From positions 1 through 51,160 of the forward strand of contig CAJWIT010000009.1 in NCBI GenBank assembly GCA_913041945.1: DNA of 51,160 bases, written 5' to 3'. Positions 18,978 through 31,572 of this stretch are shown here, in pieces (the first letter of the stretch is position 1; every line of letters starts with the position of its first letter). A model generated the notes under the pieces. The model saw only the letters and a program-made list of their open reading frames with translations. It was not told the origin of the DNA and ran no database searches. Origin of the DNA: an uncultured Fidelibacterota bacterium (GTDB taxonomy: Bacteria; Fidelibacterota; Marinisomatia; Marinisomatales; UBA8229). Both the position numbers and the translations under genes were made by a program.

Positions 18978-21900
18978 TTGGGAGCTACAACTAATATTTC
19001 ACAAAAAACTGTTTCATTCCAGAAAACTCCATCTCATTTAGATCTTCCTAATTTATTAGATATCCAAACTGAGTCTTATGAAATGTTTTTGCAGTTCAAT
19101 ATTCCAGTGGATGAAAGGCAAAATGTTGGATTGGAAGAAGTCTTTAGGAATATGTTTCCTATGGAGGACTCATACCGCAATTATGTATTGGAATATAAAA
19201 GCTATTATTTAGGGACTCCTAAACACACAGCTGAGGATTGTATTGATAGAGGTGTAACCTATTCTGCACCATTAAGAGTTAAATTAATTCTTCATATCAC
19301 GGATGAGGAGAACCGAAATAAGTTTATCCATTCTATTGAGCAGGATGTTTATTTTGGGAATATTCCATTTATGACAGAAAAGGGTACCTTTATCATTAAT
19401 GGGGCTGAGCGGGTGGTTGTCTGCCAACTGCACCGGTCACCAGGGGTATTTTTTGATGAGTCTATTCATCCAAATGGAACAAAACTCTTTCAGGCAAGAA
19501 TTATTCCAATCAGAGGCACATGGATTGATTTTACGACAGATATCCATGATAGTCTCTTTGTAATTGTTGATCGTCGAAGAAAGTTTCCTGTAACTATGTT
19601 ATTGAGAACACTTGGTTTCTCATCCAACAAGGATATTTTCAAAGCATTTCAATGTATAAATGAAGTAAGTCTAAAAGATGTAGAAAGGAATTATATTGGT
19701 GCATCTCTTGTAGAGGATATTGTTGATACAAAAACTGGTGAGATATTTTATGAATCTGGGGAAGAAGTGTCAAAAGAAATGGTTGACTCATTAAAAGAAA
19801 TTGGAGTTAAATCCATAAATTTAGTTGATGGACAAAAAGACTTCAAATCTATGTTAATCCTAAATACAATTAAGAAAGATCCCACCCATAATACTGAAGA
19901 GGCTTTAAAAGTTGTTTACCAGTTACTTCGTTCCAGTGAACCACCAACTCTCGAGACTGCCCAGAAATTTATTGAAAGAATGCTTTTTAGTCCCAAAAAA
20001 TATGACTTAGGTGAGGTTGGGCGATACCGGTTAAACCAACAGTTTAATGTAAGTGCATCCATCGAGAATACTGTCTTAACGATTGATGATATCCTCCAGG
20101 TAATTAATTATTTAATGGATATGCGTAAAGGTGAACGTGGAACAGATGATATTGATCATCTTGGGAACCGCCGTGTTCGAACAGTAGGTGAGCAGTTGAA
20201 AGATCAGTTTGGTACGGCCCTTAGCCGAATGATTCGAACCATTCATGAACGAATGAATTTGCGAGAAGCTGAATCTATCACACCTCAAGATCTCATTAAT
20301 GCACGGATAGTAACCACTGTTATTAATACATTTTTTGGGACGAGTCAGCTTTCACAATTTGGTGATCAGACAAATCCCCTCGCAGAGATAACACATAAAC
20401 GAAGGATTTCTGCTCTTGGTCCGGGAGGATTAACCCGTGAACGGGCTGGATTTGAAGTACGTGATGTTCACTATACCCATTATGGACGATTATGTCCTAT
20501 TGAAACTCCTGAAGGACCCAATATCGGATTAATATCTTCTTTAGCTCTTATGGCTAAAATCAATCGTCATGGTTTCATTGAATCGCCTTACCGAAAAGTG
20601 GAAAAGAAAGATGAAACTGCTTTTGCATCTACAAATATTGAATATTTATCTGCGGATAATGAAGACCGCGTTTTTATTGCACAATCTGATGCGTCAACCA
20701 ATAACAAAAACCGTTTGATTGATGAAAGAATACGTGTGCGTATAAAGGGTGATTTTCCAGTCGTCAGTCCAAACGAAGTCCAATACATGGATGTTGCACC
20801 AAACCAGATTTTGAGCGTTGCATCTGCATTAATTCCTTTTGTTGAGCATGATGATGCAAATCGTGCATTAATGGGTTCAAATATGCAGCGCCAATCAGTT
20901 CCTATCATGTACCCAAATGCACCCATTGTTGGGACCGGATTAGAACAGATAGTTGCAAGGGATTCAAGGACGTGTCTTATTTCTCCTTCCAATGGTAAAG
21001 TTGTATTTGCTGATGCAAAACGGATTGTCATTAAGACAACAGATTTGCCTGATTCTCTGAGTTTGATTGAAGGTGATAATTTAATTGAACTCCCACTTCG
21101 AAAATATATTCGTTCAAACCAAAATACCTGTCAAAATCAGAAAACTCTTGTAAAAGAAGGTGATACGGTAAAGCAGGGGCAGCTTTTAACTGATGGAACA
21201 GCTACAGATAAAGGAGAATTAGCTCTGGGGCAAAATGTTCGAGTAGCCTTTATGCCTTGGCGCGGTTATAATTTTGAAGATGCAATTGTTATAAGTGATC
21301 GATTGGTAAAAGATGATGTTTTTACTTCTTTACATATAAATGAAGTTGAAACAGAAGTGCGAGATACAAAGAGAGGCGCTGAAGAGTTGACCGCAGAAAT
21401 TCCTAATGTGAGTGAAGAAGCGACAAAAGATCTTAATGAAAGTGGAATAATTCGGGTAGGCGCAAAAGTAAAAGAAGGCGACCATTTGATTGGGAAGGTA
21501 ACCCCAAAGGGAGAAACAGATCCGACTCCTGAAGAAAGGCTTCTTCGTGCGATTTTTGGAGAAAAAGCTGGTGATGTGAAAGATTCATCTAAAAAGGCGT
21601 CCCCAGGTATTAAAGGTGTGGTCATTAAGACCAAGTTGTTTGAAAAACGGGCAAAACGAACTCGCGCAGAAGAGCGAGATTTGATTAATACGTACCAACA
21701 AAAGGCACGTGAAGACAAAAAGCGCTTAAAAGAAACACGTGATGCAGTGCTATTCAGTTTGTTGAAAAATCAAGTTTCTTTCGGTATTCGTGATATTACT
21801 AATGACCGAACCATTATTAAAAAAGGGACTAAGTTAACAGAAAAAAGATTAAAAGGGTATGATTTTGAACAGTTAGTACAGGATACACAGTGGATCGATA

Positions 21901-22751
21901 ATAAAAGTCAGTGGAGAAAAATAAAAATTGTTTGGAAAACTTTCCGAAAAGAGTGGAAAAAAATTGAAGAACACTTGGAAAAAGAAATATTTAATCTCAG
22001 AATTGGCGATGAGCTTCAACCGGGTATTTTAAAGTTAGCGAAGGTATTTATTGCGAATAAACGGAAAATTCAAATTGGGGATAAAGTTGCAGGAAGACAT
22101 GGAAATAAAGGTGTCATCGCAGCAATAATCCCAGAAGAAGATATGCCTTTTCTGGAAGATGGAACACCTGTAGATATTATACTGAGTCCGTTGGGTGTAC
22201 CCTCCCGTATGAATTTAGGCCAACTTTACGAAACAATGCTTGGGAGAGCTGGAGAGGCTCTCGGAATAAAATACAAAACACCTGCATTTAATGGTGCTAC
22301 TCCGAAGGAGGTAGAAGCAGAACTTGAGAAAGCAGGTTTTTCTATTACCGGTAAAACCAAGCTTATTGATGGCCGAACTGGCGAATCATTTGAAAACCCC
22401 GTTACGGTCGGAAATATTTATATGATGAAACTCAATCATATGGTTGATGATAAAATGCATGCGCGTTCAACCGGTCCATACTCTCTCATCACACAGCAAC
22501 CATTGGGTGGCAAAGCTCAGTTTGGGGGTCAGCGGTTTGGCGAAATGGAAGTGTGGGCATTGGAAGCATATGGTGCCGCCCATCTCTTGCAGGAGATATT
22601 AACGGTGAAATCGGATGATGTGGATGGTCGTTCTAAAGTGTATAATTCCATCGTCAGGGGTGAAGACATGCCACAACCAGGCTCACCCGAATCCTTCAGT
22701 GTCCTTATTAAGGAGCTTCAAGGATTATGTATAAATGTAGAATTAAACTAA
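18978..22751 (+). CDS. rpoB: DNA-directed RNA polymerase subunit beta (TTG start)
   Basis: Rif region [58 protein letters not shown] SD at 18965. Confidence 0.98.
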   Translation: [1257 protein letters not shown]

Positions 22752-22763
22752 GGGAGTTTAGAT

Positions 22764-25700
22764 TTGACGTACATCCAAAAAACGACAATTGATACCACAA
22801 AAAAATATTCATCAATAACTATTAATCTGACTTCCCCGGAAATGATTTTAGCTCGCTCTTATGGTGAAATAATCAAGCCGGAGACAATAAATTATCGTTC
22901 ATACAAACCAGAAAAAGATGGGCTTTTTTGTGAGAAAATATTCGGGCCAGTGAAAGATTATGAATGTCACTGTGGAAAGTATAAAGGCATTAGATATAGA
23001 GGGATTATTTGCGATCGATGTGGGGTTGAAGTCACTCGAAAGAAAGTTCGACGAGACAGAATGGGACACATCACATTGGCGGTTCCTGTTATTCATATTT
23101 GGTATTTGAAATCTATTCCAAGCAAATTAAGTTATTTATTGGGCCTCAGTACACGGGAATTAGAACGGGTTATCTATTATGAAAATTATCTGATTATTGA
23201 TCCAGGTAAAAGTGATCGTCAACCATTCGAGACTCTAAGTGAAGAAGAATATTTTGACTTAGAAAAAGAGCATGGATATTTTGCTGTTTCAGACGAGGAA
23301 AAAGATAATGAGGATCATTTCTATGCCGCAATGGGCGGGGAAGCAATAAAAGAAGCACTGGCGAGATTAAATATGTCTGAGTTAAAGCAACAGCAACTGG
23401 ATATAGTGAGAACCACTCGATCCAAGCAGAAAAAACAGGATGCGCTGAAGCGACTCATGGTCATTAAAGAGTTTTTATATGATCACTCCAAAAAAGATGT
23501 AAATAAACCGGAATGGATGGTGGTTTCTGTATTACCTGTTATTCCACCGGAACTTCGACCATTAGTTCCTCTTGAAGGTGGGAGGTTTGCAGCCAGTGAT
23601 CTTAATGATCTTTATCGAAGAATTATCATTCGTAATAATCGGTTGAAACAGCTAATGGAAATAAAAGCACCTGATGTTATTCTTAGAAATGAAAAGCGAA
23701 TGTTGCAGGAGGCTGTGGATGCTTTATTTGATAATAATCGAAGGAAAACTGCAATCAGGAGTGGGACACGCCGTCCTTTAAAATCTATTTCGGATATGTT
23801 ACGAGGAAAACAAGGCCGATTTCGTCAAAACCTTTTAGGGAAACGAGTTGACTATTCAGGTCGGTCAGTAATTGTCGTAGGGCCTGAACTGCAGCTCCAC
23901 GAATGTGGACTTCCTAAAAATATGGCTTTGGAACTGTTTAAACCACATATGTTCAGGGCTCTTATCGAGCGTGGGTACACGCAGACACCACGAAGTGCTA
24001 GGACCATGATAGAAAATTGCGAGTCAATTGTATATGAAGTGTTAGAATTTGTGGTAAAAGATCATCCAGTTCTTCTAAACCGAGCTCCCACCTTACATCG
24101 TTTGGGAATTCAGGCATTTCAACCTGTTCTTGTAGATGGGAAGGCAATTCGAGTCCATCCTCTTGTTTGTGCTGCATTTAATGCAGATTTTGATGGAGAC
24201 CAGATGGCAGTTCATATCCCAATTTCTTTGCAGTCACAAATGGAAGCGCGAATATTAATGTTGTCAAGTCATAATATTCTTCATCCTGCAAATGGGAAAC
24301 CAATTGCAATCCCTTCTCAGGATATGGTTTTAGGTTGCTATTATCTCACCCGCCCAAGGAAGGGTGAAAAAGGGGAAGGAAAAAACTTTGGATCGTTCTC
24401 TGAAACACTCCTTGCTTATGAGAATAATTCAGCAGGGTTACATGCTATTGTACATGTGCGTCACAAGGGCAAGTGGTATAAAGATACTACGGTTGGTAGA
24501 ATAATTTTTAACTCCATTTTACCAGAGGAAATGGAATATGTGGATGATATTGTTACAAGTAAGAAATTGGGAACACTTGTCAACCAGATATTTTTAATAA
24601 CCGGAAATAAGAAAACCGTCAAATTTTTGGATGATTTAAAGAAACTTGGATTTGAAATATCCACAAAAAGTGGCAGTTCCATATCTATTAGCGACATATT
24701 AATTCCTAAGAAAAAAGATGAAATAATTAACAGTGCTTTTAAAGAAGTTGGCACAATACAAAATAAATTTGATAAACATATTCTGACGGATGGTGAACGA
24801 TACAATAAAGTGATTGATGTATGGACTCATGCTACAAACCGTGTTGCAGGATCAATGATGGAAGAACTTGCAAAAGATAACGATGGATTTAATCCGGTAT
24901 TTATGATGGCAGATTCTGGTGCACGAGGAAGTCAAGACCAAATCAAGCAATTAGCAGGTATGCGGGGTCTCATGGCTAAGCCTAAAAAATCCATGACTGG
25001 GGAAAAAGGAGAGATTATTGAATCTCCTATTACTTCAAATTTCAAAGAAGGACTTTCGGTTATGGAGTACTTTATATCAACCCATGGCGCCCGAAAAGGC
25101 CTTGCTGACACTGCTCTAAAAACAGCTGATGCAGGTTATCTTACACGACGACTAGTGGATGTTTCCCAAGATGTGGTTATTACTGTGCAAGATTGTAAAA
25201 CAATAAATGGAATTCTCATCTCTGATTTAAAAGAGGGTGAGGAAATAATTGAACCTTTAGCAGATCGGGTTATGGGTCGAACTATTGTAGATGATCTTAT
25301 TGTTGATGGTAAGATAATAATTTCAGAAGGAACAGTTCTGAATGAAAAGGAAGCAAAAATATTTTCTGAACAAGGAATAAAAAACATTCGAATAAGATCT
25401 GTTTTGACTTGTGAAACACATAGAGGAGTTTGTGCGAAATGTTATGGCTGGAATCTTTCTACTCACAATCTAGTTAATATTGGCACAGCAGTTGGAATTC
25501 AAGCAGCTCAAAGCATTGGAGAGCCTGGGACTCAATTAACACTAAGGACTTTTCATATTGGAGGTACTGCGACTCGAATTATTGAGAAATCAGAAATGAA
25601 AATAAAATTTGGTGGCAGAGTAAAATTTTCTGATAATTATGATTCAGCTGATACAAAAGACGAGATTGGGAATAAAGTAACAAAATGTATGGTTCGACAT

Positions 25701-27023
25701 GCGAAGATTTTTATTACAGATCCAAAGAAATCAAAAAACGAAATTAGGTCAGAGTATAACATTCCCTATGGTGCAAATGTGTTAGTTGGTGCAGGGGAAA
25801 ATATAAAACCAAATACAACTCTTTTTCAGTGGGACCCTTACACAGACATAATCCTTGCTCAGCAGACAGGATATATTAAATTGAAAGATCTTTATGAGAA
25901 GGAAACCTATCAAGTAGAAGCGGTTGAAAGTGGTAAAAAACAAATGGTAATTGTGGAATCGAAGAATCGAAATTTGAATCCTCATGTTGAAATTGTAAAT
26001 AAAAAAGGTGAAACATTATCGGGAGGAACAATTTTACCCGTTAAAGCGACTTTGGTTGTATCGGAGGGTAATAAGGTTACACGAGGGCAAACAATAGTAA
26101 AAATTCAAAAGGATATTGGGAAAACCCGTGATATTACGGGGGGATTGCCCAGGGTGGCAGAATTATTTGAGGCAAGGATTCCGGCCAATCCTTCTGTAGT
26201 GACTGAAATCAATGGAACTGTTAAATTTATGGGAACAAAGCGCGGTATTCGGAAAATACGGATTGAAGGTGCTGACCAGGAATATAAGTCATATAATATT
26301 CCTTATGGAAAACATGTCATTGTACATGAAGGGGATTTCATCACAGCAGGAACTCCACTTTGTGAAGGTGCAACTTCTCCAGTTGATATTTTGAATATTT
26401 TGGGTGCTGATGCAGTGAGGGAATATCTCGTGAATGAAATACAAGAGGTATATCGTTTGCAAGGGGTAGGAATAAATGATAAACACATTGAAGTTATCGT
26501 TCGTCAAATGATGAAAAAAGTTTGTGTAACTGATTCAGGAGACAGTGATCTTCTTGAATCTGAGAGAGTGGATCGTTGGGACTTTTTTGAAGAAAATAAC
26601 AGGCTTTCTCAAATGGCAGTAGTTACCAAACCTGGTGATTCAGACTTTGAAGAGGAAACTTTAATCGATAAAAAGGAATTAAGGGAGATTAATAGTAAGT
26701 TGAAAGAAGAAGGTAAAACATCTATTAAGTCCCGGAAACCGAAACCGGCAACGTTTGAACCCCTGTTAATGGGTATTACTCGGGCATCACTAAATACAGA
26801 AAGTTTTTTATCTGCTGCTTCTTTTCAGGAGACGACACGGGTGTTGACAAATGCAGCCACCTCCGGAAAAACAGATTATCTTCGTGGCTTGAAGGAAAAC
26901 GTTACAATAGGTCGACTTATTCCTGCTGGAACTGGTTTTCCGGAATTGCAGGATATTCTTGTTGGTGACGATACAGATCGATCGAAAGAACCTGTTTTGG
27001 AGGTAGTAAAAAAAAGTGTTTAG
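22764..27023 (+). CDS. rpoC: DNA-directed RNA polymerase subunit beta' (TTG start)
   Basis: [21 protein letters not shown] zinc site, [12 protein letters not shown] catalytic motif. Confidence 0.98.
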   Translation: MTYIQKTTIDTTKKYSSITINLTSPEMILARSYGEIIKPETINYRSYKPEKDGLFCEKIFGPVKDYECHCGKYKGIRYRGIICDRCGVEVTRKKVRRDRMGHITLAVPVIHIWYLKSIPSKLSYLLGLSTRELERVIYYENYLIIDPGKSDRQPFETLSEEEYFDLEKEHGYFAVSDEEKDNEDHFYAAMGGEAIKEALARLNMSELKQQQLDIVRTTRSKQKKQDALKRLMVIKEFLYDHSKKDVNKPEWMVVSVLPVIPPELRPLVPLEGGRFAASDLNDLYRRIIIRNNRLKQLMEIKAPDVILRNEKRMLQEAVDALFDNNRRKTAIRSGTRRPLKSISDMLRGKQGRFRQNLLGKRVDYSGRSVIVVGPELQLHECGLPKNMALELFKPHMFRALIERGYTQTPRSARTMIENCESIVYEVLEFVVKDHPVLLNRAPTLHRLGIQAFQPVLVDGKAIRVHPLVCAAFNADFDGDQMAVHIPISLQSQMEARILMLSSHNILHPANGKPIAIPSQDMVLGCYYLTRPRKGEKGEGKNFGSFSETLLAYENNSAGLHAIVHVRHKGKWYKDTTVGRIIFNSILPEEMEYVDDIVTSKKLGTLVNQIFLITGNKKTVKFLDDLKKLGFEISTKSGSSISISDILIPKKKDEIINSAFKEVGTIQNKFDKHILTDGERYNKVIDVWTHATNRVAGSMMEELAKDNDGFNPVFMMADSGARGSQDQIKQLAGMRGLMAKPKKSMTGEKGEIIESPITSNFKEGLSVMEYFISTHGARKGLADTALKTADAGYLTRRLVDVSQDVVITVQDCKTINGILISDLKEGEEIIEPLADRVMGRTIVDDLIVDGKIIISEGTVLNEKEAKIFSEQGIKNIRIRSVLTCETHRGVCAKCYGWNLSTHNLVNIGTAVGIQAAQSIGEPGTQLTLRTFHIGGTATRIIEKSEMKIKFGGRVKFSDNYDSADTKDEIGNKVTKCMVRHAKIFITDPKKSKNEIRSEYNIPYGANVLVGAGENIKPNTTLFQWDPYTDIILAQQTGYIKLKDLYEKETYQVEAVESGKKQMVIVESKNRNLNPHVEIVNKKGETLSGGTILPVKATLVVSEGNKVTRGQTIVKIQKDIGKTRDITGGLPRVAELFEARIPANPSVVTEINGTVKFMGTKRGIRKIRIEGADQEYKSYNIPYGKHVIVHEGDFITAGTPLCEGATSPVDILNILGADAVREYLVNEIQEVYRLQGVGINDKHIEVIVRQMMKKVCVTDSGDSDLLESERVDRWDFFEENNRLSQMAVVTKPGDSDFEEETLIDKKELREINSKLKEEGKTSIKSRKPKPATFEPLLMGITRASLNTESFLSAASFQETTRVLTNAATSGKTDYLRGLKENVTIGRLIPAGTGFPELQDILVGDDTDRSKEPVLEVVKKSV

Positions 27024-27036
27024 GAAAAAAAATAAA

Positions 27037-27066
27037 TTGACTCTTTCATATGTTATTGAATACCTT
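27037..27066 (+). promoter_or_regulatory. Weak candidate promoter between rpoC and rpsL
   Basis: TTGACT, 18-nt spacer, TACCTT in the 65-nt rpoC-rpsL gap; the -10 match is poor. Confidence 0.2.
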
Positions 27067-27088
27067 TATCAGCTTTAATTGAATTGCT

Positions 27089-27463
27089 ATGCCGACGATA
27101 AACCAATTAGTAAAAAAAGGAAGAGCCCGAGTTTTTAAGAAAAACAAAACTCCGGCTTTAAAAGGGAATCCTCAGAAAAGAGGGGTGTGTACACGAGTCT
27201 ATACTACAACTCCAAAAAAACCCAATTCTGCATTGAGAAAGGTTGCCCGTGTTCGATTGACCAATGGTATCGAAGTGGCGGCCTATATTCCTGGAGAAGG
27301 GCATAATCTTCAAGAACACTCCATTGTACTGATCGAAGGTGGCCGTGTAAAAGATCTTCCGGGGGTTCGTTATCATGTAATCCGGGGAGTCTTGGACACG
27401 TCAGGAGTTGCTGATCGGAAAACAAGCCGTTCCCGTTATGGGGCAAAAAATCCCAAGTCTTAA
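27089..27463 (+). CDS. rpsL: 30S ribosomal protein S12
   Basis: [49 protein letters not shown]. Confidence 0.98.
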   Translation: MPTINQLVKKGRARVFKKNKTPALKGNPQKRGVCTRVYTTTPKKPNSALRKVARVRLTNGIEVAAYIPGEGHNLQEHSIVLIEGGRVKDLPGVRYHVIRGVLDTSGVADRKTSRSRYGAKNPKS

Positions 27464-27468
27464 TTGTC

Positions 27469-27951
27469 ATGAGAAGAAGAAGACCAGAAAAACGCAAAAT
27501 TTTACCTGATCCCGTCTATAATGATTTGCAAATCGCAAAATTTGTTAATTATTTGATGAAGCGTGGTAAAAAAGGGGTCGCAGAAAAAATATTTTATGGA
27601 GCAATGGATATTATCCAGAAAAAAACAAAAACAAAAGGATTTGAAGTATTCCATGAAGCTGTAGAAAACTCTTCTCCTCTATTAGAGGTTAAATCAAAGC
27701 GTATTGGTGGTGCTACATATCAGGTACCAATTGAAATTCCTAAACATCGGCAGTATTTTTTGGCATCCCATTGGTTGATTAATTCCGCTAAAGGTCGTGG
27801 CGGAAAACCGATGGCAGAAAGGTTAGCAGCAGAGTTGATCTCTGCCGCTAACAATGAAGGAGGAGCTGTAAAGAAAAAAGAGGATACTCACCGTATGGCA
27901 GAAGCGAACAAGGCATTTGCACATTTTGGACGGCCGAGGCGAGGAAGATAA
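27469..27951 (+). CDS. rpsG: 30S ribosomal protein S7
   Basis: [35 protein letters not shown]. Confidence 0.98.
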   Translation: MRRRRPEKRKILPDPVYNDLQIAKFVNYLMKRGKKGVAEKIFYGAMDIIQKKTKTKGFEVFHEAVENSSPLLEVKSKRIGGATYQVPIEIPKHRQYFLASHWLINSAKGRGGKPMAERLAAELISAANNEGGAVKKKEDTHRMAEANKAFAHFGRPRRGR

Positions 27952-30038
27952 TGAAAAAGTTATCTCTTGGACAAGTTCGTAATATTGGGATAATGGCTCA
28001 CATTGATGCCGGTAAAACAACTCTAACAGAACGTGTGCTTTATTATACTGGTCGTACTCATCAAATAGGAGAAGTTCACGAGGGTGGTGCAACAATGGAT
28101 TGGATGGATCTTGAGAAAGAGCGTGGTATTACAATTACTTCTGCTGCTACAACTGCCATCTGGGAAAACCATCGAATTAATATTATTGATACCCCTGGTC
28201 ATGTAGATTTTACTATTGAAGTTGAACGTTCCTTGCGAGTGCTTGATGGGGCAATCGCTGTATTCTGTGCTGTTGGGGGTGTTGAACCCCAAAGTGAGAC
28301 AGTCTGGCGACAGTCGGATAAATATAATGTTCCTCGAATTGCTTTTGTTAATAAAATGGACAGGGTTGGTGCAGATTTTTTTCATGTTATTGAGATGATG
28401 ACATCCCGTCTTAAAGCAAATCCACTCCCGTTAACTCTTCCTATTGGTGACGGTGAATTGTTTAATGGTATCATTGACCTTTTATCAATGAAAGCTATTC
28501 TTTATAATGAATCAAGTTTGGGGGTCCGGTTTGAATATAGAGACATTCCAAACGATTTGCTGGAAGAGGCGAATAAGTGGAGGCATCATCTTATCGAAGA
28601 AACCGCTACCTATGACGAGCATTTGATGGAAAAGTACCTTTCAGACGAAGAGATTTCTGTAGATGAAATTAAAGCAGCTGTTCGAAGAGGTTGTCTAGAT
28701 AATACGTTCATCCCCACTTTTTGTGGATCAGCATTTAAAAATAAAGGGATACAAAGATTGCTCGATGCTGTTATTGATTTTCTACCCTCACCTTTGGATA
28801 TACCTGCTGTAAATGGAATTGACCCAAAAAATTCGGATATTGAATTATCTAGAGAAACAAACGAAAAAGCGCCATTTAGCGCCCTTGCTTTTAAAATCAT
28901 GACTGATCCTTATATAGGAAGGTTGACTTATTTAAGAGTGTATTCTGGTTTACTAAAAAAAGGGTCCTATGTGTATAATCCCAATATTGGTAAACGTGAA
29001 CGAATTAGTCGAATATTACAAATGCATGCGAACAAAAGAGAAGAATTGAATGAAGTCTCTGCAGGTCAAATAGTGGGAGTTGTTGGCCTGAAACGTGCTA
29101 ATACGGGACATACGTTATGCGATGAAAAATCCCCAATTACATTAGAGTCTATGGATTTCCCTGAACCGGTTGTTGAGGTGTCCGTTGAACCAGTAAGTAA
29201 GGCCGATCAGGATGGGCTTTCAAATGCATTAGTAAAGTTAAGTGAGGAAGATCCGACATTTCAGGTATCATTTAATGAAAAAACAGGACAGACCATCATT
29301 GCAGGTATGGGGGAGCTTCATCTCGAAATTCTAATTGCACGACTTTTAAGAGAATTCAAAGTACAGGCGAATGTGGGAACTCCGCAAGTAGCTTATATTG
29401 AAGCAATTACCAAAGCTGTAGAAAAAATAGATAAAAAATTTGTAAAGCAATCTGGTGGGAGAGGCCAATTCGGTCATGTTGTAATAAATGTTCAGCCGAA
29501 TGAATCAGGTAAGGGGTATCATTTTGAGAATAAGATTGTAGGGGGTGCAATTCCTCGAGAATTTATCTCTTCTGTAGATCAAGGTATTCGTGAAGGTCTG
29601 AGGGGAGGGATTTTAGCAGGATATCCTCTTGAAGATATACGGGTAGAACTGGTTTTTGGCTCATACCATGATGTTGATTCATCTGAAATCGCTTTCAGAA
29701 TAGCTGGATCAATGGCTATTAAAGATGCTTGCCGGAAAGCTGATCCTGTTCTAAAAGAACCGATAATGAGGGTTGAGGTTGTGACTCCTGAAGAATATCT
29801 TGGTGAAGTGATGGGAGATATAAGTTCCCGAAGAGGTAAAGTTGATGGAATGAACCAACGGAAAGATGCTCAGACAATCAATGCGAGTGTACCTTTGAGC
29901 CAGATGTTTGGATATGCAACCGATTTGCGATCCTTGACTCAGGGAAGAGCAGTATTTCATATGGAATTTTCATACCATCAAAAGGTGCCACACGCTATTC
30001 AGGAAAATATTATAGAGCAAGTTCACGGAAGAGCATAA
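27951..30038 (+). CDS. fusA: Elongation factor G
   Basis: [42 protein letters not shown]; 695 aa. Confidence 0.98.
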   Translation: MKKLSLGQVRNIGIMAHIDAGKTTLTERVLYYTGRTHQIGEVHEGGATMDWMDLEKERGITITSAATTAIWENHRINIIDTPGHVDFTIEVERSLRVLDGAIAVFCAVGGVEPQSETVWRQSDKYNVPRIAFVNKMDRVGADFFHVIEMMTSRLKANPLPLTLPIGDGELFNGIIDLLSMKAILYNESSLGVRFEYRDIPNDLLEEANKWRHHLIEETATYDEHLMEKYLSDEEISVDEIKAAVRRGCLDNTFIPTFCGSAFKNKGIQRLLDAVIDFLPSPLDIPAVNGIDPKNSDIELSRETNEKAPFSALAFKIMTDPYIGRLTYLRVYSGLLKKGSYVYNPNIGKRERISRILQMHANKREELNEVSAGQIVGVVGLKRANTGHTLCDEKSPITLESMDFPEPVVEVSVEPVSKADQDGLSNALVKLSEEDPTFQVSFNEKTGQTIIAGMGELHLEILIARLLREFKVQANVGTPQVAYIEAITKAVEKIDKKFVKQSGGRGQFGHVVINVQPNESGKGYHFENKIVGGAIPREFISSVDQGIREGLRGGILAGYPLEDIRVELVFGSYHDVDSSEIAFRIAGSMAIKDACRKADPVLKEPIMRVEVVTPEEYLGEVMGDISSRRGKVDGMNQRKDAQTINASVPLSQMFGYATDLRSLTQGRAVFHMEFSYHQKVPHAIQENIIEQVHGRA

Positions 30039-30060
30039 AGGAAATAATTAGGAGATTAAC

Positions 30061-31251
30061 ATGGCAAAGAAAAAATTTGAGAGAACAAAGCCCCATGTAA
30101 ACATAGGCACAATAGGTCATGTAGATCATGGGAAGACAACATTAACAGCAGCGGTCACATTACATCAGTCTTCTTCTGGGATGTCTGAGGTAATGACATT
30201 TGATCAGATTGACAATGCTCCTGAGGAGCGTGAACGTGGTATCACAATACAGACGGCCCATGTGGAATATGAGACGGAGAACCGTCATTATGCCCATGTA
30301 GATTGTCCTGGTCATGCGGATTACATAAAGAATATGATTACAGGAGCCGCACAGATGGATGGAGCCATATTGGTTGTGAGTGCTGCTGATGGTCCCATGC
30401 CCCAGACCCGTGAGCACGTACTGTTGGCACGTCAGGTGAATGTTCCCAGTATGGTGGTATTCATGAATAAAACAGATCAGGTAGATGATCCGGAGTTAGT
30501 TGACTTGGTAGAGATGGAGTTAAGGGATTTATTAAATGAATATGAATTTCCTGGAGATGATACGCCCATTATAAAGGGGAGTGCATTAGCAGCATTGAAT
30601 AATCCCACTGATGAAGCTGCTACCAAATGTTTGGATGAATTATTAGCAGCCTGTGACAGTTTTATTCCAGAGCCTGAACGTGATGTTGACAAGCCATTTT
30701 TGATGCCGGTAGAGGATGTATTCAGTATTACTGGGCGTGGAACTGTAGGGACAGGCCGGATTGAGTGTGGTATAGTGAAGGTGAGTGATGAGATAGAGAT
30801 GATAGGAATGGGTGCACACAAGAAGACGGTTTGTACTGGAGTGGAGATGTTCCGAAAGTTATTGGATGAAGGTCGTGCAGGAGACAATGCGGGATTATTG
30901 CTTCGTGGTGTTGATAAGGAGGAATTAAAGCGTGGAATGGTTCTGGCAAAGCCAGGCAGTATTACTCCTCATACGAAGTTTAAGGCAAATGTTTATGTTT
31001 TGAAGAAGGAAGAAGGAGGTCGTCATACGCCATTTTTCAATGGATATCGTCCTCAGTTTTACTTTCGTACGACAGATGTTACAGGAGTGTCCACATTGCC
31101 GGAGGGCACGGAGATGGTAATGCCTGGTGATACTGTAGAGTTGGCAATAGAGTTAATCATCCCAATAGCCATGGACAAGGAGTTGCGTTTTGCAATTCGT
31201 GAGGGTGGCCACACGGTTGGGGCTGGTGTAGTGACGGAAATTATCGAATAA
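30061..31251 (+). CDS. tuf: Elongation factor Tu, copy 2
   Basis: Same 396-aa translation as copy 1; no nucleotide difference seen by eye; precedes rpsJ as in the str operon. Confidence 0.98.
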   Translation: MAKKKFERTKPHVNIGTIGHVDHGKTTLTAAVTLHQSSSGMSEVMTFDQIDNAPEERERGITIQTAHVEYETENRHYAHVDCPGHADYIKNMITGAAQMDGAILVVSAADGPMPQTREHVLLARQVNVPSMVVFMNKTDQVDDPELVDLVEMELRDLLNEYEFPGDDTPIIKGSALAALNNPTDEAATKCLDELLAACDSFIPEPERDVDKPFLMPVEDVFSITGRGTVGTGRIECGIVKVSDEIEMIGMGAHKKTVCTGVEMFRKLLDEGRAGDNAGLLLRGVDKEELKRGMVLAKPGSITPHTKFKANVYVLKKEEGGRHTPFFNGYRPQFYFRTTDVTGVSTLPEGTEMVMPGDTVELAIELIIPIAMDKELRFAIREGGHTVGAGVVTEIIE

Positions 31252-31261
31252 GGTAAATTAT

Positions 31262-31570
31262 ATGGCCAAACAAACTATCCGCATCGGTCTAAGGGCTTAT
31301 GACCATATTATCCTGGATAAATCCACGGAGAAGATTATTAAGACAGCAAAATCTTCCGGTGCCATTATTTCAGGGCCTATTCCATTGCCGACAAAACGGA
31401 CAGTGTATACGGTTTTGAGATCACCACATGTAGATAAAAAGTCACGGGAGCAATTTCAAACGAAGATTCATAAACGATTAGTGGATATACTTAATTCTAC
31501 GCCTAAAACCGTTGAAGCGCTTATGAAACTAGATCTCCCAGCTGGTGTAGATATTGAGATTAAGGTATAA
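31262..31570 (+). CDS. rpsJ: 30S ribosomal protein S10
   Basis: [49 protein letters not shown]. Confidence 0.98.
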   Translation: MAKQTIRIGLRAYDHIILDKSTEKIIKTAKSSGAIISGPIPLPTKRTVYTVLRSPHVDKKSREQFQTKIHKRLVDILNSTPKTVEALMKLDLPAGVDIEIKV

Positions 31571-31572
31571 AT

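Noticed and set aside
21266-21718. 150-aa minus-strand ORF inside rpoB, and other long antisense ORFs (e.g. 20588-21031, 39194-39574)
   Set aside because: Fully nested opposite strongly conserved genes; low-complexity Ser/Phe-rich translations typical of antisense frames.
14651-31251. tuf duplication as a transposon or integrated element
   Set aside because: No inverted repeats, transposase, integrase or target-site duplications; two tuf copies are common in bacteria.
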